Shown here: positions 1 to 7,429 of the stretch, piece after piece
Numbering within the stretch: the stretch's first letter is position 1
How the letters are laid out: every line of letters starts with the position of its first letter
Assembly: GCA_025363695.1 (NCBI GenBank)
Contig: JANYDI010000052.1
Span: forward strand, 1 to 10,779
Origin: Opitutia bacterium
Lineage (GTDB): Bacteria > Verrucomicrobiota > Verrucomicrobiia > Opitutales > JANYDI01
Length of the DNA stretch: 10,779 bases
Reading direction: 5' to 3'
The notes under the pieces: model-generated
What the model was told of the DNA's origin: nothing
The model's input: only the letters and a program-made list of their open reading frames with translations
Databases searched by the model: none
Made by a program: the position numbers and the translations under genes

Positions 1-62
1 CCTGGATTTTGTACCACGGAACTCACGACAATCCGTTCTCACCGGCTTAAGAAGCGAATCTA

Positions 63-99
63 GCCCGAGAACTCAGATCGTGAATACGTGTTCTCGGGC
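63..99. repeat. perfect 10-bp hairpin
   Basis: GCCCGAGAAC at 63-72 is the exact reverse complement of GTTCTCGGGC at 90-99. A small inner stem (CGT/ACG around GAAT) may form in the 17-nt loop. The nearest T-run starts about 10 nt after the stem, too far for a standard intrinsic terminator. The role is unknown. Confidence 0.6.
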
Positions 100-139
100 G
101 TCCTGTCAATTTTTGAACTAAAATAAAACTCTAGAGCTC

Positions 140-236
140 CGTAAGGGCGATTCTCGACTTGATACCAAATACCCAATAAAAACTAAAAAAAGCATAAAGC
201 CTACAAGCATAAATCACTTCGAGTTTCGCCCTTACG
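140..236. repeat. decayed inverted repeat related to the B-element core
   Basis: The 18-nt arm at 140-157 (CGTAAGGGCG then ATTCTCGA) and the reverse complement of 219-236 match at 16 of 18 positions, separated by 61 nt of AT-rich DNA. The CGTAAGGGCG string and the arm layout recall the GAGCCCTGTAAGGGCG core of the B repeats at 7694-7750 and 10713-10769. I read it as a degenerate relative, which is inference. Confidence 0.5.
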
Positions 237-279
237 CGCTTAAAAATTAAAAAAATCTATTGAGAATACTTCACTGCTG

Positions 280-310
280 AGCCCGAAGCCTTAAAGCTTC
301 GGGCTTTTTT
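280..310 (+). terminator. rho-independent terminator
   Basis: A perfect 10-bp stem, AGCCCGAAGC (280-289) and GCTTCGGGCT (296-305), with a 6-nt loop, runs directly into six T residues (305-310). It ends a + strand transcript coming from the left margin or beyond. It is the only classical stem-plus-T-tract terminator I see in the window; the other transcript ends carry repeat A instead. Confidence 0.85.
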
Positions 311-406
311 ATGAAAATTGCCCTCAAAATTCGACAAATTTACCATAATATCAAATAAATATTACAATATATCTGTGCCCCACCCCCCTCTTTATTGACA
401 ACAGCC
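311..406. other. AT-rich intergenic spacer
   Basis: AT-rich DNA with a short C-tract (380-390) lies between the terminator and repeat copy A1. A TTGACA at 395-400 has no partner -10 before the repeat. No gene or structured element is seen. Confidence 0.5.
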
Positions 407-532
407 GATCGCGAAGCGATCTGTGGAGGCCTTAGTATCACCCTCCCCGATAGCGATTTATCTAAAATGCGCTAGCATTTTAATAAATCGCTATCGGTAG
501 GGGATCCTAAGGGGAGCGAGCTCCCCTTGGCC
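407..532 (-). repeat. three-hairpin 3'-end repeat, copy A1
   Basis: In permease sense (minus strand) it begins 25 nt past that gene's stop. Hairpin 1 pairs 509-516 with 521-528 (sense loop CTCG). Hairpin 2 pairs 447-461 with 483-497 (15 bp) and is capped by AAAATGC/GCATTTT (464-470/475-481). Hairpin 3 pairs GATCGC (407-412) with GCGATC (416-421). The linkers contain GTGGAGGCCTTAGTATC and AGGGGATCC, shared with the other copies. Between the element and the stop lies a purine-rich run on the sense strand (GAAAGGGAAAGG) also seen beside other copies. Confidence 0.85.
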
Positions 533-557
533 TTTCCCTTTCCCTTGGCCTCCCCTT

Positions 558-1775
558 TCAACCCAAAACACGCGCTACCTCGCAAACTATTACCACGACC
601 CCCCCCAGCAAGGCTAAAAAACGAGGCAAAAACGGCCTAAGCTCCCTATAGTAAAACGGGCGCTTTTTGGTATTCTTTAGTAAATACAGGGGCAGCAGAA
701 TACTGATCACGGCGAGGGTCATACCGGCGAAAGAAAAAAAGCACATAAAGGCATTGGGGACCTTGATGGCAATAAAGGCTGACGGCAGCAAGGCCAGAGC
801 GATGGCGAGGCTACGGCAAAGGGCGGCCCCCTTGAGGTGTTTTTGGAAGGCAGCCTGCAGGCTTTCGATGAGCCCTAGCCCTAGACCAATGATGGACGTA
901 AGGATGGCCAGGAGCGTAAAGCCCCACGTAAGTCCTTGGAGGGCAGGACGATGCGTGCAGCTGCTCAGGGCCTGCACAAGGTCGCCAACTCCCACGTCTT
1001 GGCTGGCCATGCGAGCATAAAACGCCGGTTGATTGCTGGCTAAAACGCCTAGGCAACCGCTGATCCACAGCATGTAAACGATGGCTGGGATGAGGCTGCC
1101 CCAAAAAAAGACGCGTCGCAGCTTGTTGATCTTATTATTGCAATAGTGCGTGAGGGTATGAAAAATCACCTGAAACCCAAACGACGTAAACACGATGGGG
1201 ATCAAGGCCGTCCAGGCCGAAAAACTCCCTAAGCAGGGCCCCCAAAGGGGCAGTTCCAAAAAGTTTATAGCGCTTAATAAAAATGAGATAAGGATGCAAA
1301 AAACAAAAATAAGGGCCCAAAAAAGCAAGCGATTTATGCGATCTATCCATGCTATCGGGAATAAAAATATACAGGCCGCAAAGGCTGTATAGCCTAGGAT
1401 AAGAACGCCTGAGGCCCAAGAGTTTTCTGCGGAGTGTTGCAGGAGTTTTTGAGTCACAGAGGCCGTTCCATGCAGGTAGGCCGCCATCAACGCAAAGGAC
1501 AGCAGTAGGACGCTAGCACTCCCTATCCACGCCGCGATCGGGCCTGAAAAACGCCTTGCAAGGGGCCCTATGGAGGCGGCACAACCCGCTTGGCTATTGA
1601 GCTCAAGGCCCAAAAAAGCCGTATAATAGCTCAGCGCCCAGGTCAGCAGCATTACGAGCAACCCAGGCACCAGCCCTACCTTGGCCAAGGACAAAGGCAG
1701 CGCAAGAGTGCCACTGCCAATGCAGGTCCCGGCAACCAGCAGCGTTGCGCCTAGGGTCTTAGAAGAGGAAGTCAT
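558..1775 (-). CDS. aromatic amino acid permease (HAAAP family)
   Basis: A 405-aa integral inner-membrane protein with about 11 hydrophobic segments, predicted to import tyrosine, tryptophan or a similar amino acid by cation symport. The N-terminal GTCIGSGTLALP (residues 16-27) matches the G-x-G-IG-x-G-x-LALP signature of the hydroxy/aromatic amino acid permeases (TyrP, Mtr, TnaB). The FTSFGF block (196-201) is the family's second conserved segment. Length fits the family. I chose the ATG at 1775: the longer reading from 1838 begins with TTG and adds a polar 21-residue tail before the first membrane helix. No Shine-Dalgarno is visible upstream. The gene is divergent from the repeat-protein operon with about 118 bp between starts. 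Chlamydiae carry similar TyrP proteins. Family confidence is high; the substrate is inferred. Confidence 0.85.
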   Translation of the reverse strand: MTSSSKTLGATLLVAGTCIGSGTLALPLSLAKVGLVPGLLVMLLTWALSYYTAFLGLELNSQAGCAASIGPLARRFSGPIAAWIGSASVLLLSFALMAAYLHGTASVTQKLLQHSAENSWASGVLILGYTAFAACIFLFPIAWIDRINRLLFWALIFVFCILISFLLSAINFLELPLWGPCLGSFSAWTALIPIVFTSFGFQVIFHTLTHYCNNKINKLRRVFFWGSLIPAIVYMLWISGCLGVLASNQPAFYARMASQDVGVGDLVQALSSCTHRPALQGLTWGFTLLAILTSIIGLGLGLIESLQAAFQKHLKGAALCRSLAIALALLPSAFIAIKVPNAFMCFFSFAGMTLAVISILLPLYLLKNTKKRPFYYRELRPFLPRFLALLGGVVVIVCEVARVLG

Positions 1776-1855
1776 AAGGGCGGGAGTTTTATGGATTGCT
1801 GTGTGTTTTGCGAGCTCTTTTTTTGAGGGGAAATTCAATAGTACGCTATCATTTA

Positions 1856-1882
1856 TTGACAGCGTTTATTGTTTACTATACC
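1856..1882 (+). promoter_or_regulatory. candidate sigma70 promoter for the repeat-protein operon
   Basis: A consensus TTGACA (1856-1861) is followed after 15 nt by TATACC (1877-1882), within AT-rich DNA just before the ATG at 1894. The spacing is shorter than the ideal 17. If this -10 is used, the transcript would start within a few bases of the ATG, giving an almost leaderless mRNA, consistent with the absence of a Shine-Dalgarno site. Confidence 0.4.
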
Positions 1883-1893
1883 CTTATAGTGTT

Positions 1894-4854
1894 ATGTCAG
1901 GTCCACCCGTCGGGAACAAACCACCAGTACCACCACCACCAACGCCAGCGGAGTCAAAGGCGCTATCAGACTTTTCGGATATAATTGTCAATGATCTCAC
2001 GCACTTGCTTACAACAAACCCCTTGTATGCAAAACTTAAAGCAATCCTTGATGATCTCGGAGCCTTGCAATCGAAATATAAGGAGCTTGTAGCCCGGGAC
2101 CCCAGTACGCTCACTGAGGAAGAGAAAGCGTGGATGAAGAAGGTGGAAGATTTAGTGGATAGAATGAACAATGCTGACCCTTCAAGCCGTACTTTTACTG
2201 ATGATCTCGGAGGGGAACTCAAAACTTTATTAGCAAACAAACCCACTTCTGGACCCCTCTACACCTCGAAGGAACAAAACCCCTATTTTGAGCGGTACAA
2301 CTCTACCTTGAATGATTACATAGCCGCTGGAAATGAGCTCAAGACTATGGAAGCAAGGATCAAAGCGCTGCAGGAACGCAACGCACGTGGGGAGCTCAGT
2401 GCTGCGGAACTTCAGGAGCTCAATGACCTCTTGGGTCAATATAAGACAAAGCTGGACGAGTATACCACCTACGGAAATCAACTGGATACCCTGAAGACGG
2501 ACATCGAAAACTCCCTGACCCCTGCTGCCAAACAGGCCTTTGACAGCTGGGTAGCTGGCAAGACCAATGGGTTATCCGATCCCGCAGCTGCAGCAACATT
2601 TTTGGAAGTCCAGAAATACAATACGTACCTTACGCAGCTTTCCAATGACCTCAAAGCCCTTGAGGAAGTCAATGCAAAAATAGCAGCCTTGTTAGAAAAG
2701 AAAGCCGGCGCAGGCCTCACTGCCGCTGAAGAAGAGGCGTTGAAGACCCTGCAGGGAACCCAGGCCACCCTCGAAGGCAAAGTCAAGACAGATCTTGCCT
2801 ATTTTACGACCTGCCCTCCTTTGTCTGATGCCGCCAAGGGACAAGTACTCCCTGGACTGGATGACCTGAAGACACGGGCAACTGCCGCCGTTGCAAAAAG
2901 CGATGCTGAAACCTATGAGGCTGCGTATGCGAAGTACGCAAAGGATGTGGCTGACTACATAGCGCTTTCTAGTCAAATCAGCGCTTTATTGCAGCTTTAT
3001 AGGACGGTTGGGTTGACTCCCGAGCAAGCAGCTACGTTGAAGGGCTTGCTTGCCACCAGGGATACCTTGGAGAAAACACTGGAAACCGATCGTGCTTATT
3101 TTACGCAACATCCCCTTTCGGGCCTATCTCCTGATGCCCAAGCCCTGATAAATGGCTACCTCGCTGGGAAGACCCCTTTGGACCAGCTCAACACGACTGT
3201 CGACAACCAAGGCAAATTTAATTTGAGCCTAAACCCCTCTGTGGATGCGTTCAATAGGAGCGCAGGCCTTACAAGCTACTCTCAATACACTAGCCAAGAC
3301 TATGCGCAATGGATAACTTGGAGCAAAAACATCGGTGAACAGCTCCAGGAATTTTATAAGATAATGGCCACTCGGCCACTAACAGCCGATGAACAAGCCA
3401 AGTTCAATGACCTGATTTCACGCGCCAAAGATGTCGGGATTAAATTAAGTATTGGATTGAGTCATGTAGTCCCGGAGACATCTCCTAGCTATGACGATAT
3501 AATTGCTGCGCTAAATGATCTTAATGCCATTGTATTACTCAAAAATAGCGGATATCTAGATTTACTGGCCACATATAATGCCAAAGTCAAAGAATATAAC
3601 AGCTTAATGGATCAAATCAAGGCCTTAATGGACAAAGCTAACAATGGCACCATTACAGAGGAAGAAAAAGCTACATTGACAGGCTTAGTGGCAAAAGCGG
3701 GTACACTCTTGAATGACATCAATACTACGAAGGGAAGCATGGACAAGCTTGTAACAGACAATCCTAAAATAGCTCCTTACGTTCAGAAGCTGCAAGACGC
3801 TGGAGTTATCACCCCCTTTGATGCGGTAGCGGCGGCATACAACCTCAATGCGGTAAAGTATATACTAGAAATTTACGCAAAGGCTGATGAACTGAAAACA
3901 CAGCAGGACCTCATTATTGCGTTGATGGATAAGGTTAACGCCGGAGGCACGCTGACTGCCGAGGAAAAAGAGCAGCTCAAGACCGCCATTGAGGCGTACA
4001 ATAGGCTCAGTTCAGAGCTTAAGGTGTTGAACGATAATTTGCTCGCTACCTTGCAAAGCCTCATGCCTAAAGCAGCGGCGGATGGCACCTATACGGCTGA
4101 GCAAAAAGCGGAGATGCTGCGCCTGCTAGCTATGGCTGGGGCTTATCAGGCGCATATGGGCAGCTATGCGGCTGGGAATGCAGCCTTTCTTAAGGCAGTT
4201 AAGGAAAACTATACAAAGTACTTCGACCAAATTGCCGCTGGAGGCTTAAGCTCTGAACGCAGCGGTGAGCTTTCTGCCCTGATGCTGTCCCTGGATGGAA
4301 TTGCCAAATATGAACCTCTGGATCTTACCCCCATCAATGCCCTTATTGCCATGATCCAAAAGGTTTCTGGCTTGTACTATAAAGAGGTTCCCATGTTTCA
4401 GAAGCTATGGGATACCTTCATGGGCAACTATCAAAGGGCCTCCGATCAAGTAGATGCCTTGCTGGCGTTGATGAAAACGCAGCAAGATCAGCTAGCGAAA
4501 ATTACCTTGCTCCTCAATAATCTCAATAGTGCCTTGGCGGGTACCCTACCCCTGAGTGCGGCTGCTCTGGCAGCCCTGGGGCTAGACAAAGCGTCGCTCG
4601 CAAAGCTCGCAGAGCCGCCGCTTTCTTTGAAGCTGGACTTGAGCACCCTAACGGCTCCTGAGGGCAGCAAGGAATACCTCACGCAACTGCAAGGTTTGTT
4701 GCAAGCCCAGCAAGATATTTTGAAAAACTCTTCCGCTAGCAACCAACTGCTTCTCGAAAACGCTCTGAACTTGCAAAAGCAAGCGCTCACAGCACTGACG
4801 AACTTCCTGGAACAACAGACAACCTTGATGCAAAGCATCGCCAAAAATATTTAG
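1894..4854 (+). CDS. large helical-repeat protein of unknown function
   Basis: I do not recognise this 986-aa protein. The start is set at ATG 1894; reading further upstream runs through the promoter region and into the permease gene. The N-terminus is proline-rich (residues 4-18) with no signal peptide or membrane segment. The rest is almost all charged, Ala/Leu/Lys/Glu-rich helix. A turn motif, roughly [L/I]T-x-E-E-x-x-x-L, recurs near residues 73, 168, 275, 374, 496, 587, 687, 785 and 887, a period close to 100 residues, often with a weaker second copy 35-46 residues later (208, 310, 411, 733). Each looks like a helical hairpin, so the protein is probably an elongated rod or solenoid. The C-terminal 60 residues are Gln/Leu-rich amphipathic helix. 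It is probably cytoplasmic, or exported by a Sec-independent route; a structural, scaffold or effector role is possible but unproven. It is followed 2 nt later by a small gene with the same motif. Confidence 0.8.
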   Translation: MSGPPVGNKPPVPPPPTPAESKALSDFSDIIVNDLTHLLTTNPLYAKLKAILDDLGALQSKYKELVARDPSTLTEEEKAWMKKVEDLVDRMNNADPSSRTFTDDLGGELKTLLANKPTSGPLYTSKEQNPYFERYNSTLNDYIAAGNELKTMEARIKALQERNARGELSAAELQELNDLLGQYKTKLDEYTTYGNQLDTLKTDIENSLTPAAKQAFDSWVAGKTNGLSDPAAAATFLEVQKYNTYLTQLSNDLKALEEVNAKIAALLEKKAGAGLTAAEEEALKTLQGTQATLEGKVKTDLAYFTTCPPLSDAAKGQVLPGLDDLKTRATAAVAKSDAETYEAAYAKYAKDVADYIALSSQISALLQLYRTVGLTPEQAATLKGLLATRDTLEKTLETDRAYFTQHPLSGLSPDAQALINGYLAGKTPLDQLNTTVDNQGKFNLSLNPSVDAFNRSAGLTSYSQYTSQDYAQWITWSKNIGEQLQEFYKIMATRPLTADEQAKFNDLISRAKDVGIKLSIGLSHVVPETSPSYDDIIAALNDLNAIVLLKNSGYLDLLATYNAKVKEYNSLMDQIKALMDKANNGTITEEEKATLTGLVAKAGTLLNDINTTKGSMDKLVTDNPKIAPYVQKLQDAGVITPFDAVAAAYNLNAVKYILEIYAKADELKTQQDLIIALMDKVNAGGTLTAEEKEQLKTAIEAYNRLSSELKVLNDNLLATLQSLMPKAAADGTYTAEQKAEMLRLLAMAGAYQAHMGSYAAGNAAFLKAVKENYTKYFDQIAAGGLSSERSGELSALMLSLDGIAKYEPLDLTPINALIAMIQKVSGLYYKEVPMFQKLWDTFMGNYQRASDQVDALLALMKTQQDQLAKITLLLNNLNSALAGTLPLSAAALAALGLDKASLAKLAEPPLSLKLDLSTLTAPEGSKEYLTQLQGLLQAQQDILKNSSASNQLLLENALNLQKQALTALTNFLEQQTTLMQSIAKNI

Positions 4855-4856
4855 GT

Positions 4857-5120
4857 ATGGCTTCTGATAAAAAACCAGATTTTAATGGCTTGTTTGATAA
4901 AATCAAGGCCCTACAAAAAAAGCTCAAGGAGCCCTCAGCTGAGGTGGTTGCCAAGTGCCAGGCCTTGGGCATAAAGTCGGGAGACCCTCAGGAGCTGCTC
5001 AAGGACCCGCGCTTGAGCGTGCAGCAAAAAGCAAACCTCTCTGCCGTTTTAGAGGCCCCAGCACCCGAAGAACCCACACGAAAGGCGCCGAAATTGAGGG
5101 GGGGGCATCGCATGATATAG
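4857..5120 (+). CDS. small helical protein, likely partner of the upstream repeat protein
   Basis: An 87-aa unrecognised protein whose ATG lies 2 nt after the preceding stop, so it is almost certainly co-transcribed and perhaps translationally coupled. Only a weak AGG precedes the start. Residues 11-61 resemble one unit of the neighbour's repeat: DKIKALQKKLKEPSAEVV matches the 'IKAL...T/S-x-E' helix pattern (neighbour residues 155-176 and 574-595), and LSVQQKANL (53-61) is the turn motif. The C-terminal 25 residues are Pro/Arg/Lys/Glu-rich and probably disordered. There is no signal peptide or membrane segment. The stop TAG abuts the GGCC that opens repeat copy A2. It may be a partner, cap or chaperone of the large protein; this is inference from synteny and shared motif. 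Confidence 0.7.
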   Translation: MASDKKPDFNGLFDKIKALQKKLKEPSAEVVAKCQALGIKSGDPQELLKDPRLSVQQKANLSAVLEAPAPEEPTRKAPKLRGGHRMI

Positions 5121-5246
5121 GGCCAAGGGGAGCTAGCTCCCCTTGGATCCCCTTTCCGATGGGCGATTTTCAAAAATGCGATGCATTTTTAAAAATCGCC
5201 CATCGGGATAGGCTATACAAGGCACCCCACAGATCGCTTCGCGATC
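5121..5246 (+). repeat. three-hairpin 3'-end repeat, copy A2
   Basis: It starts immediately after the stop of the 87-aa gene, in its sense. Hairpin 1 (5123-5146) is a perfect 24-nt palindrome with central GCTAGC. Hairpin 2 pairs 5156-5170 with 5192-5206 (15 bp) and is capped by AAAAATGC/GCATTTTT (5172-5179/5183-5190). Hairpin 3 is GATCGC-TTC-GCGATC (5232-5246). Hairpin 2 carries GATGGGCGATTTT where A1, A3 and A5 carry GATAGCGATTT, and both arms change together. The linker after hairpin 2 is the most diverged of the set. Confidence 0.85.
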
Positions 5247-5349
5247 GAACCTTGGGCGTGTGATCAATTTTGTGGTTTGTTTTTAAATAATATCAACCCT
5301 AACGGATCCCTTAAAACAGGTTTTCAAGATGCGTAAAAAATGTGGCTTC
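5247..5349. other. spacer between facing repeats A2 and A3
   Basis: A 103-bp AT-rich spacer in the convergent gap between the 87-aa gene and rsmI. GTGTGATCAAT (5258-5268) also occurs after copy A4 (7580-7591), and TGGTTTG followed by TTTAAATAAT recalls the outer edge of the B arm near A5. This suggests the site has the same flanks as the A4-B1-A5 composite but lacks B. No gene is seen. Confidence 0.5.
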
Positions 5350-5474
5350 GATCGCGTAGCGATCTGTGGAGGCCTTAGTATGCCCTCCCCGATAGCGATT
5401 TATCTAAAATACGCAGTATTTTAATAAATCGCTATCGAGTAGGGGATCCTAAGGGGCGCAAGCGCCCCTTGGCC
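5350..5474 (-). repeat. three-hairpin 3'-end repeat, copy A3
   Basis: In rsmI sense it starts 1 nt after that gene's TAA. Hairpin 1 pairs 5451-5458 with 5463-5470 (sense loop CTTG). Hairpin 2 pairs 5390-5403 with 5424-5437 and is capped by AAAATAC/GTATTTT (5406-5412/5416-5422), a paired change from the AAAATGC/GCATTTT of A1. Hairpin 3 is GATCGC-GTA-GCGATC (5350-5364). With A2 it forms a facing pair between convergent genes. Confidence 0.85.
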
Positions 5475-5475
5475 C

Positions 5476-6150
5476 TTAAAACCCCTCAGGCGCTATGAGA
5501 ATGACCACCTCCCCCCTCGCCACGACCTGCGGAGCGATGCTCCCTGCGGGGCCGGTGAGGATGCTTTCGTGACATTTAGTGAGTTCGCGGGCCACGCAGA
5601 TGACGCGATCGGGGCCTAGCGTGGCGATGAGGTCTTGTAGGGCTGCCTGGATGCGGTGGCAGGACTCGTAAGCAATGACGGTATAGGTCGCGGAGGCATG
5701 GGCCTTAAAAAAGGCTTGGCGACCATGGCTACGTGGGGGTAAAAACCCTTCAAACAAAAAACGATGCACCGGCAGGCCACTGGCAGACAAGGCGGCAATG
5801 AGGGCGCAAGGGCCGGGGATGGGCACTACGGGGATGTTGTTTTCTTTGCAGGCGCGGACGAGGCAAAACCCCGGGTCGTTGATCAAGGGCGTACCGGCAT
5901 CGGAAACGAGGGCCCAGGTTTCGCCGTTTTGGAGGTATTTTAGGAGCTCAAGTGCTTTTTGCTTCTCATTAGCATCGCGATAGGAAACGAGTTTTTGGGT
6001 GATTGCGTAACGATTGAGGAGTTTTTGGGTCACGCGGGTATCTTCACAGGCAATACCTTGGCAACTTTTGAGGCAGTTAATGGCGCGTAGGGAAAAATCC
6101 TCAAGGTGGCCAATCGGCGTAGAGACGAGAAAAAGCGTTCCAGGAGTCAT
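5476..6150 (-). CDS. rsmI: 16S rRNA 2'-O-ribose methyltransferase RsmI
   Basis: RsmI methylates the 2'-OH of cytidine 1402 (E. coli numbering) in the 16S rRNA decoding centre, using S-adenosylmethionine. This 224-aa protein shows the TPIG-x-L-x-D motif (residues 11-18), the EDTR segment (36-39), the LVSDAGTPLINDPG loop (81-94), the PIPGPCALIAAL SAM-binding block (110-121), F-x-F-E-GFLPPR (131-140) and VARELTK-x-HE (187-195), all typical of the family. It is shorter than the roughly 280-aa E. coli enzyme because it ends just after the last core strand and lacks the C-terminal helical tail; some other bacteria have similarly short versions. Its ATG overlaps the stop of the MFS gene (ATGA), so the two are translationally coupled. 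A GAAGGA about 12-14 nt upstream may act as ribosome binding site. The stop codon abuts repeat A3. Confidence 0.93.
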   Translation of the reverse strand: MTPGTLFLVSTPIGHLEDFSLRAINCLKSCQGIACEDTRVTQKLLNRYAITQKLVSYRDANEKQKALELLKYLQNGETWALVSDAGTPLINDPGFCLVRACKENNIPVVPIPGPCALIAALSASGLPVHRFLFEGFLPPRSHGRQAFFKAHASATYTVIAYESCHRIQAALQDLIATLGPDRVICVARELTKCHESILTGPAGSIAPQVVARGEVVILIAPEGF

Positions 6151-7334
6151 GCTTGGGGGGTTTCCTTCATAAAAAAGGACAAGGCAAAGCCTAGGAGCGC
6201 CATGACAGGAACCAGCATAAGGGCGCGGCTATAGCTGTGGAAATGGTCGAGTAAAAAGGCAACACAGGGCTGCGCCAGACCCCCTACGAGCATGACCAGC
6301 ATGTTGGCCACCGACATGGCTGCGCCACGATAGCGGTAGGGATTGCACTCAAAAACAGCAATAAAGCAAATAATTTCGATACTCGAAACACAACCCAGCA
6401 GAAAAATAAGCCCACAAAGCAGCCCAAAAGGCAGCGTACTGGGTGCTGCCAAAAGCACGACAAACAGCAGGCCAGTGCCCAGAAGAGCCCCTTGCAAAAG
6501 CGGCTTGCGTTTTTGATATTTATCGGAAAACCAACCCGCCAAAGGGCCGCCTATCAGCCAACCCGCATAGAGCATGGCGCTGGCGCTCGAAGCACAGGTG
6601 CGGCTGAGCCCATGCTTTTCCATCAGGTAAGCGACGCCCAAAAGCTCCGAAAATGCCGGCAAGCACACATATAAACAGCTGGCAATCAAGGAAATCAGCC
6701 ATGTTTGGGGGTTTTTAAGCACTACGATGAGGCCGCGTAGCAAGCCACGGCAAGAGCTTGGGAGCCGGATCTCACGGCTCTCGCCTTTTTTGGGCATAAG
6801 TACCCAAAGCGCTAGGGTTAAACAAAGCCCCACCCCAGCACAGTAGCCAAAGCTACGCCTCCACCCTTGCGTCTCCACCAAGACCGCCAAAGACTGCTGT
6901 CCAGCCATGGCCCCCAGCATCCCAAGCGCGTTTGTAAGGCCCGAAAGCAGCGCCTGTTGTTTTTGCTCAAACCAACAACTCGCCAAATACAAAACACCGA
7001 TAAATCCTGCTGCTGAGCCGGCGCCCTGCAGGAAACGCCCAAGTCCAAAGGTCTGCAGGTTAGAGGCCTGCGAGGTCAAGAAGCACCCCAGCGTCAGCAG
7101 CCCACACGAACCAATCAGGATACGCCGCGGTCCAAAGCGGTCTAACGCTACACCAACAAGCAACTGCAAGGGGCCATACGCGTAGTAGTACGCCGCAATG
7201 CTCCCGCTCAGCCGCGTAGCACTCGCCGCAAAATCTACCTGCAATTCCGGCTGCATCACCGCAGGAGCCACCCGTACCGCAAATTCGTACAAGTAAAACA
7301 AGGCTCCTAATCCCCATATTGCCCATTTTCCCAT
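6147..7334 (-). CDS. major facilitator superfamily transporter
   Basis: A 395-aa inner-membrane carrier with 12 predicted transmembrane segments and a central polar loop near residues 181-200. MFS motif A occurs after helix 2 (GVALDRFGPRR, 61-71) and in degenerate form in the second half (GWFSDKYQKRK, 267-277). The N-terminal pattern (F-YLYEF-x-x-RV-x-P then AYYYAYGPLQL) resembles the MFS group found in Legionella and Coxiella that includes the phagosomal amino acid transporters (Pht), so nutrient or amino acid uptake is a reasonable guess; the substrate cannot be read from sequence. The ATG at 7334 has no Shine-Dalgarno. It is the first gene of a two-gene unit with rsmI (4-nt overlap). A functional link between the two is unlikely beyond co-transcription. 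Confidence 0.85.
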   Translation of the reverse strand: MGKWAIWGLGALFYLYEFAVRVAPAVMQPELQVDFAASATRLSGSIAAYYYAYGPLQLLVGVALDRFGPRRILIGSCGLLTLGCFLTSQASNLQTFGLGRFLQGAGSAAGFIGVLYLASCWFEQKQQALLSGLTNALGMLGAMAGQQSLAVLVETQGWRRSFGYCAGVGLCLTLALWVLMPKKGESREIRLPSSCRGLLRGLIVVLKNPQTWLISLIASCLYVCLPAFSELLGVAYLMEKHGLSRTCASSASAMLYAGWLIGGPLAGWFSDKYQKRKPLLQGALLGTGLLFVVLLAAPSTLPFGLLCGLIFLLGCVSSIEIICFIAVFECNPYRYRGAAMSVANMLVMLVGGLAQPCVAFLLDHFHSYSRALMLVPVMALLGFALSFFMKETPQA

Positions 7335-7429
7335 AGTATAGCAAGAAGCGCCGGAGTCTCGCCGAATAAGGAGAGAGGGTCAATATAATTTTTGGGAAGT
7401 ATAAAGGGCGAAAGGGTGAAAGGTTTAAG
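7335..7429. other. leader of the MFS-rsmI operon
   Basis: 95 bp upstream of the MFS start. On the minus strand a TTGACC (7376-7381) has no good partner -10 at normal spacing, and a TATACT abuts the ATG, so the promoter is not resolved. Next to copy A4 there is a purine-rich run (GCGAAAGGGTGAAAGG) similar to the tail of the amidase gene just before A6. Confidence 0.4.

Larger units (their letters stand above)
1..279. other. gene-free left margin, no product recognised
   Basis: No convincing gene is visible. The + strand reads open from the left edge to stops at 48-50, 61-63 and 119-121 in the three frames, so the 3' end of a gene starting outside the window is possible, but none of these tails (for example one ending HGTHDNPFSPA) is recognisable. 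The stretch holds a strong hairpin (63-99) and a decayed inverted repeat (140-236), and is followed by a rho-independent terminator at 280-310. It could be the 3' part of a coding transcript or an untranslated RNA. I found no tRNA T-loop signature and nothing resembling tmRNA, SRP RNA or RNase P RNA. Confidence 0.5.

Noticed and set aside
395..400. TTGACA before copy A1 as a promoter
   Set aside because: No -10 at suitable spacing; the positions fall inside hairpin 3 of the repeat and no + strand gene follows.
667..1392. Open frames on the + strand across the permease gene (667-1020, 1195-1392)
   Set aside because: They lie antisense within a clear 405-codon membrane protein gene and lack recognisable domains.
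1681..1893. Longer N-terminus for the 986-aa repeat protein from 1681
   Set aside because: It would read antisense through the permease start and through the candidate promoter; the ATG at 1894 gives a natural proline-rich start.
5121..5474. A2-A3 as an ordinary bidirectional rho-independent terminator pair
   Set aside because: The hairpins lack T-tracts and are longer and more elaborate than intrinsic terminators, though a termination role by another route remains possible.
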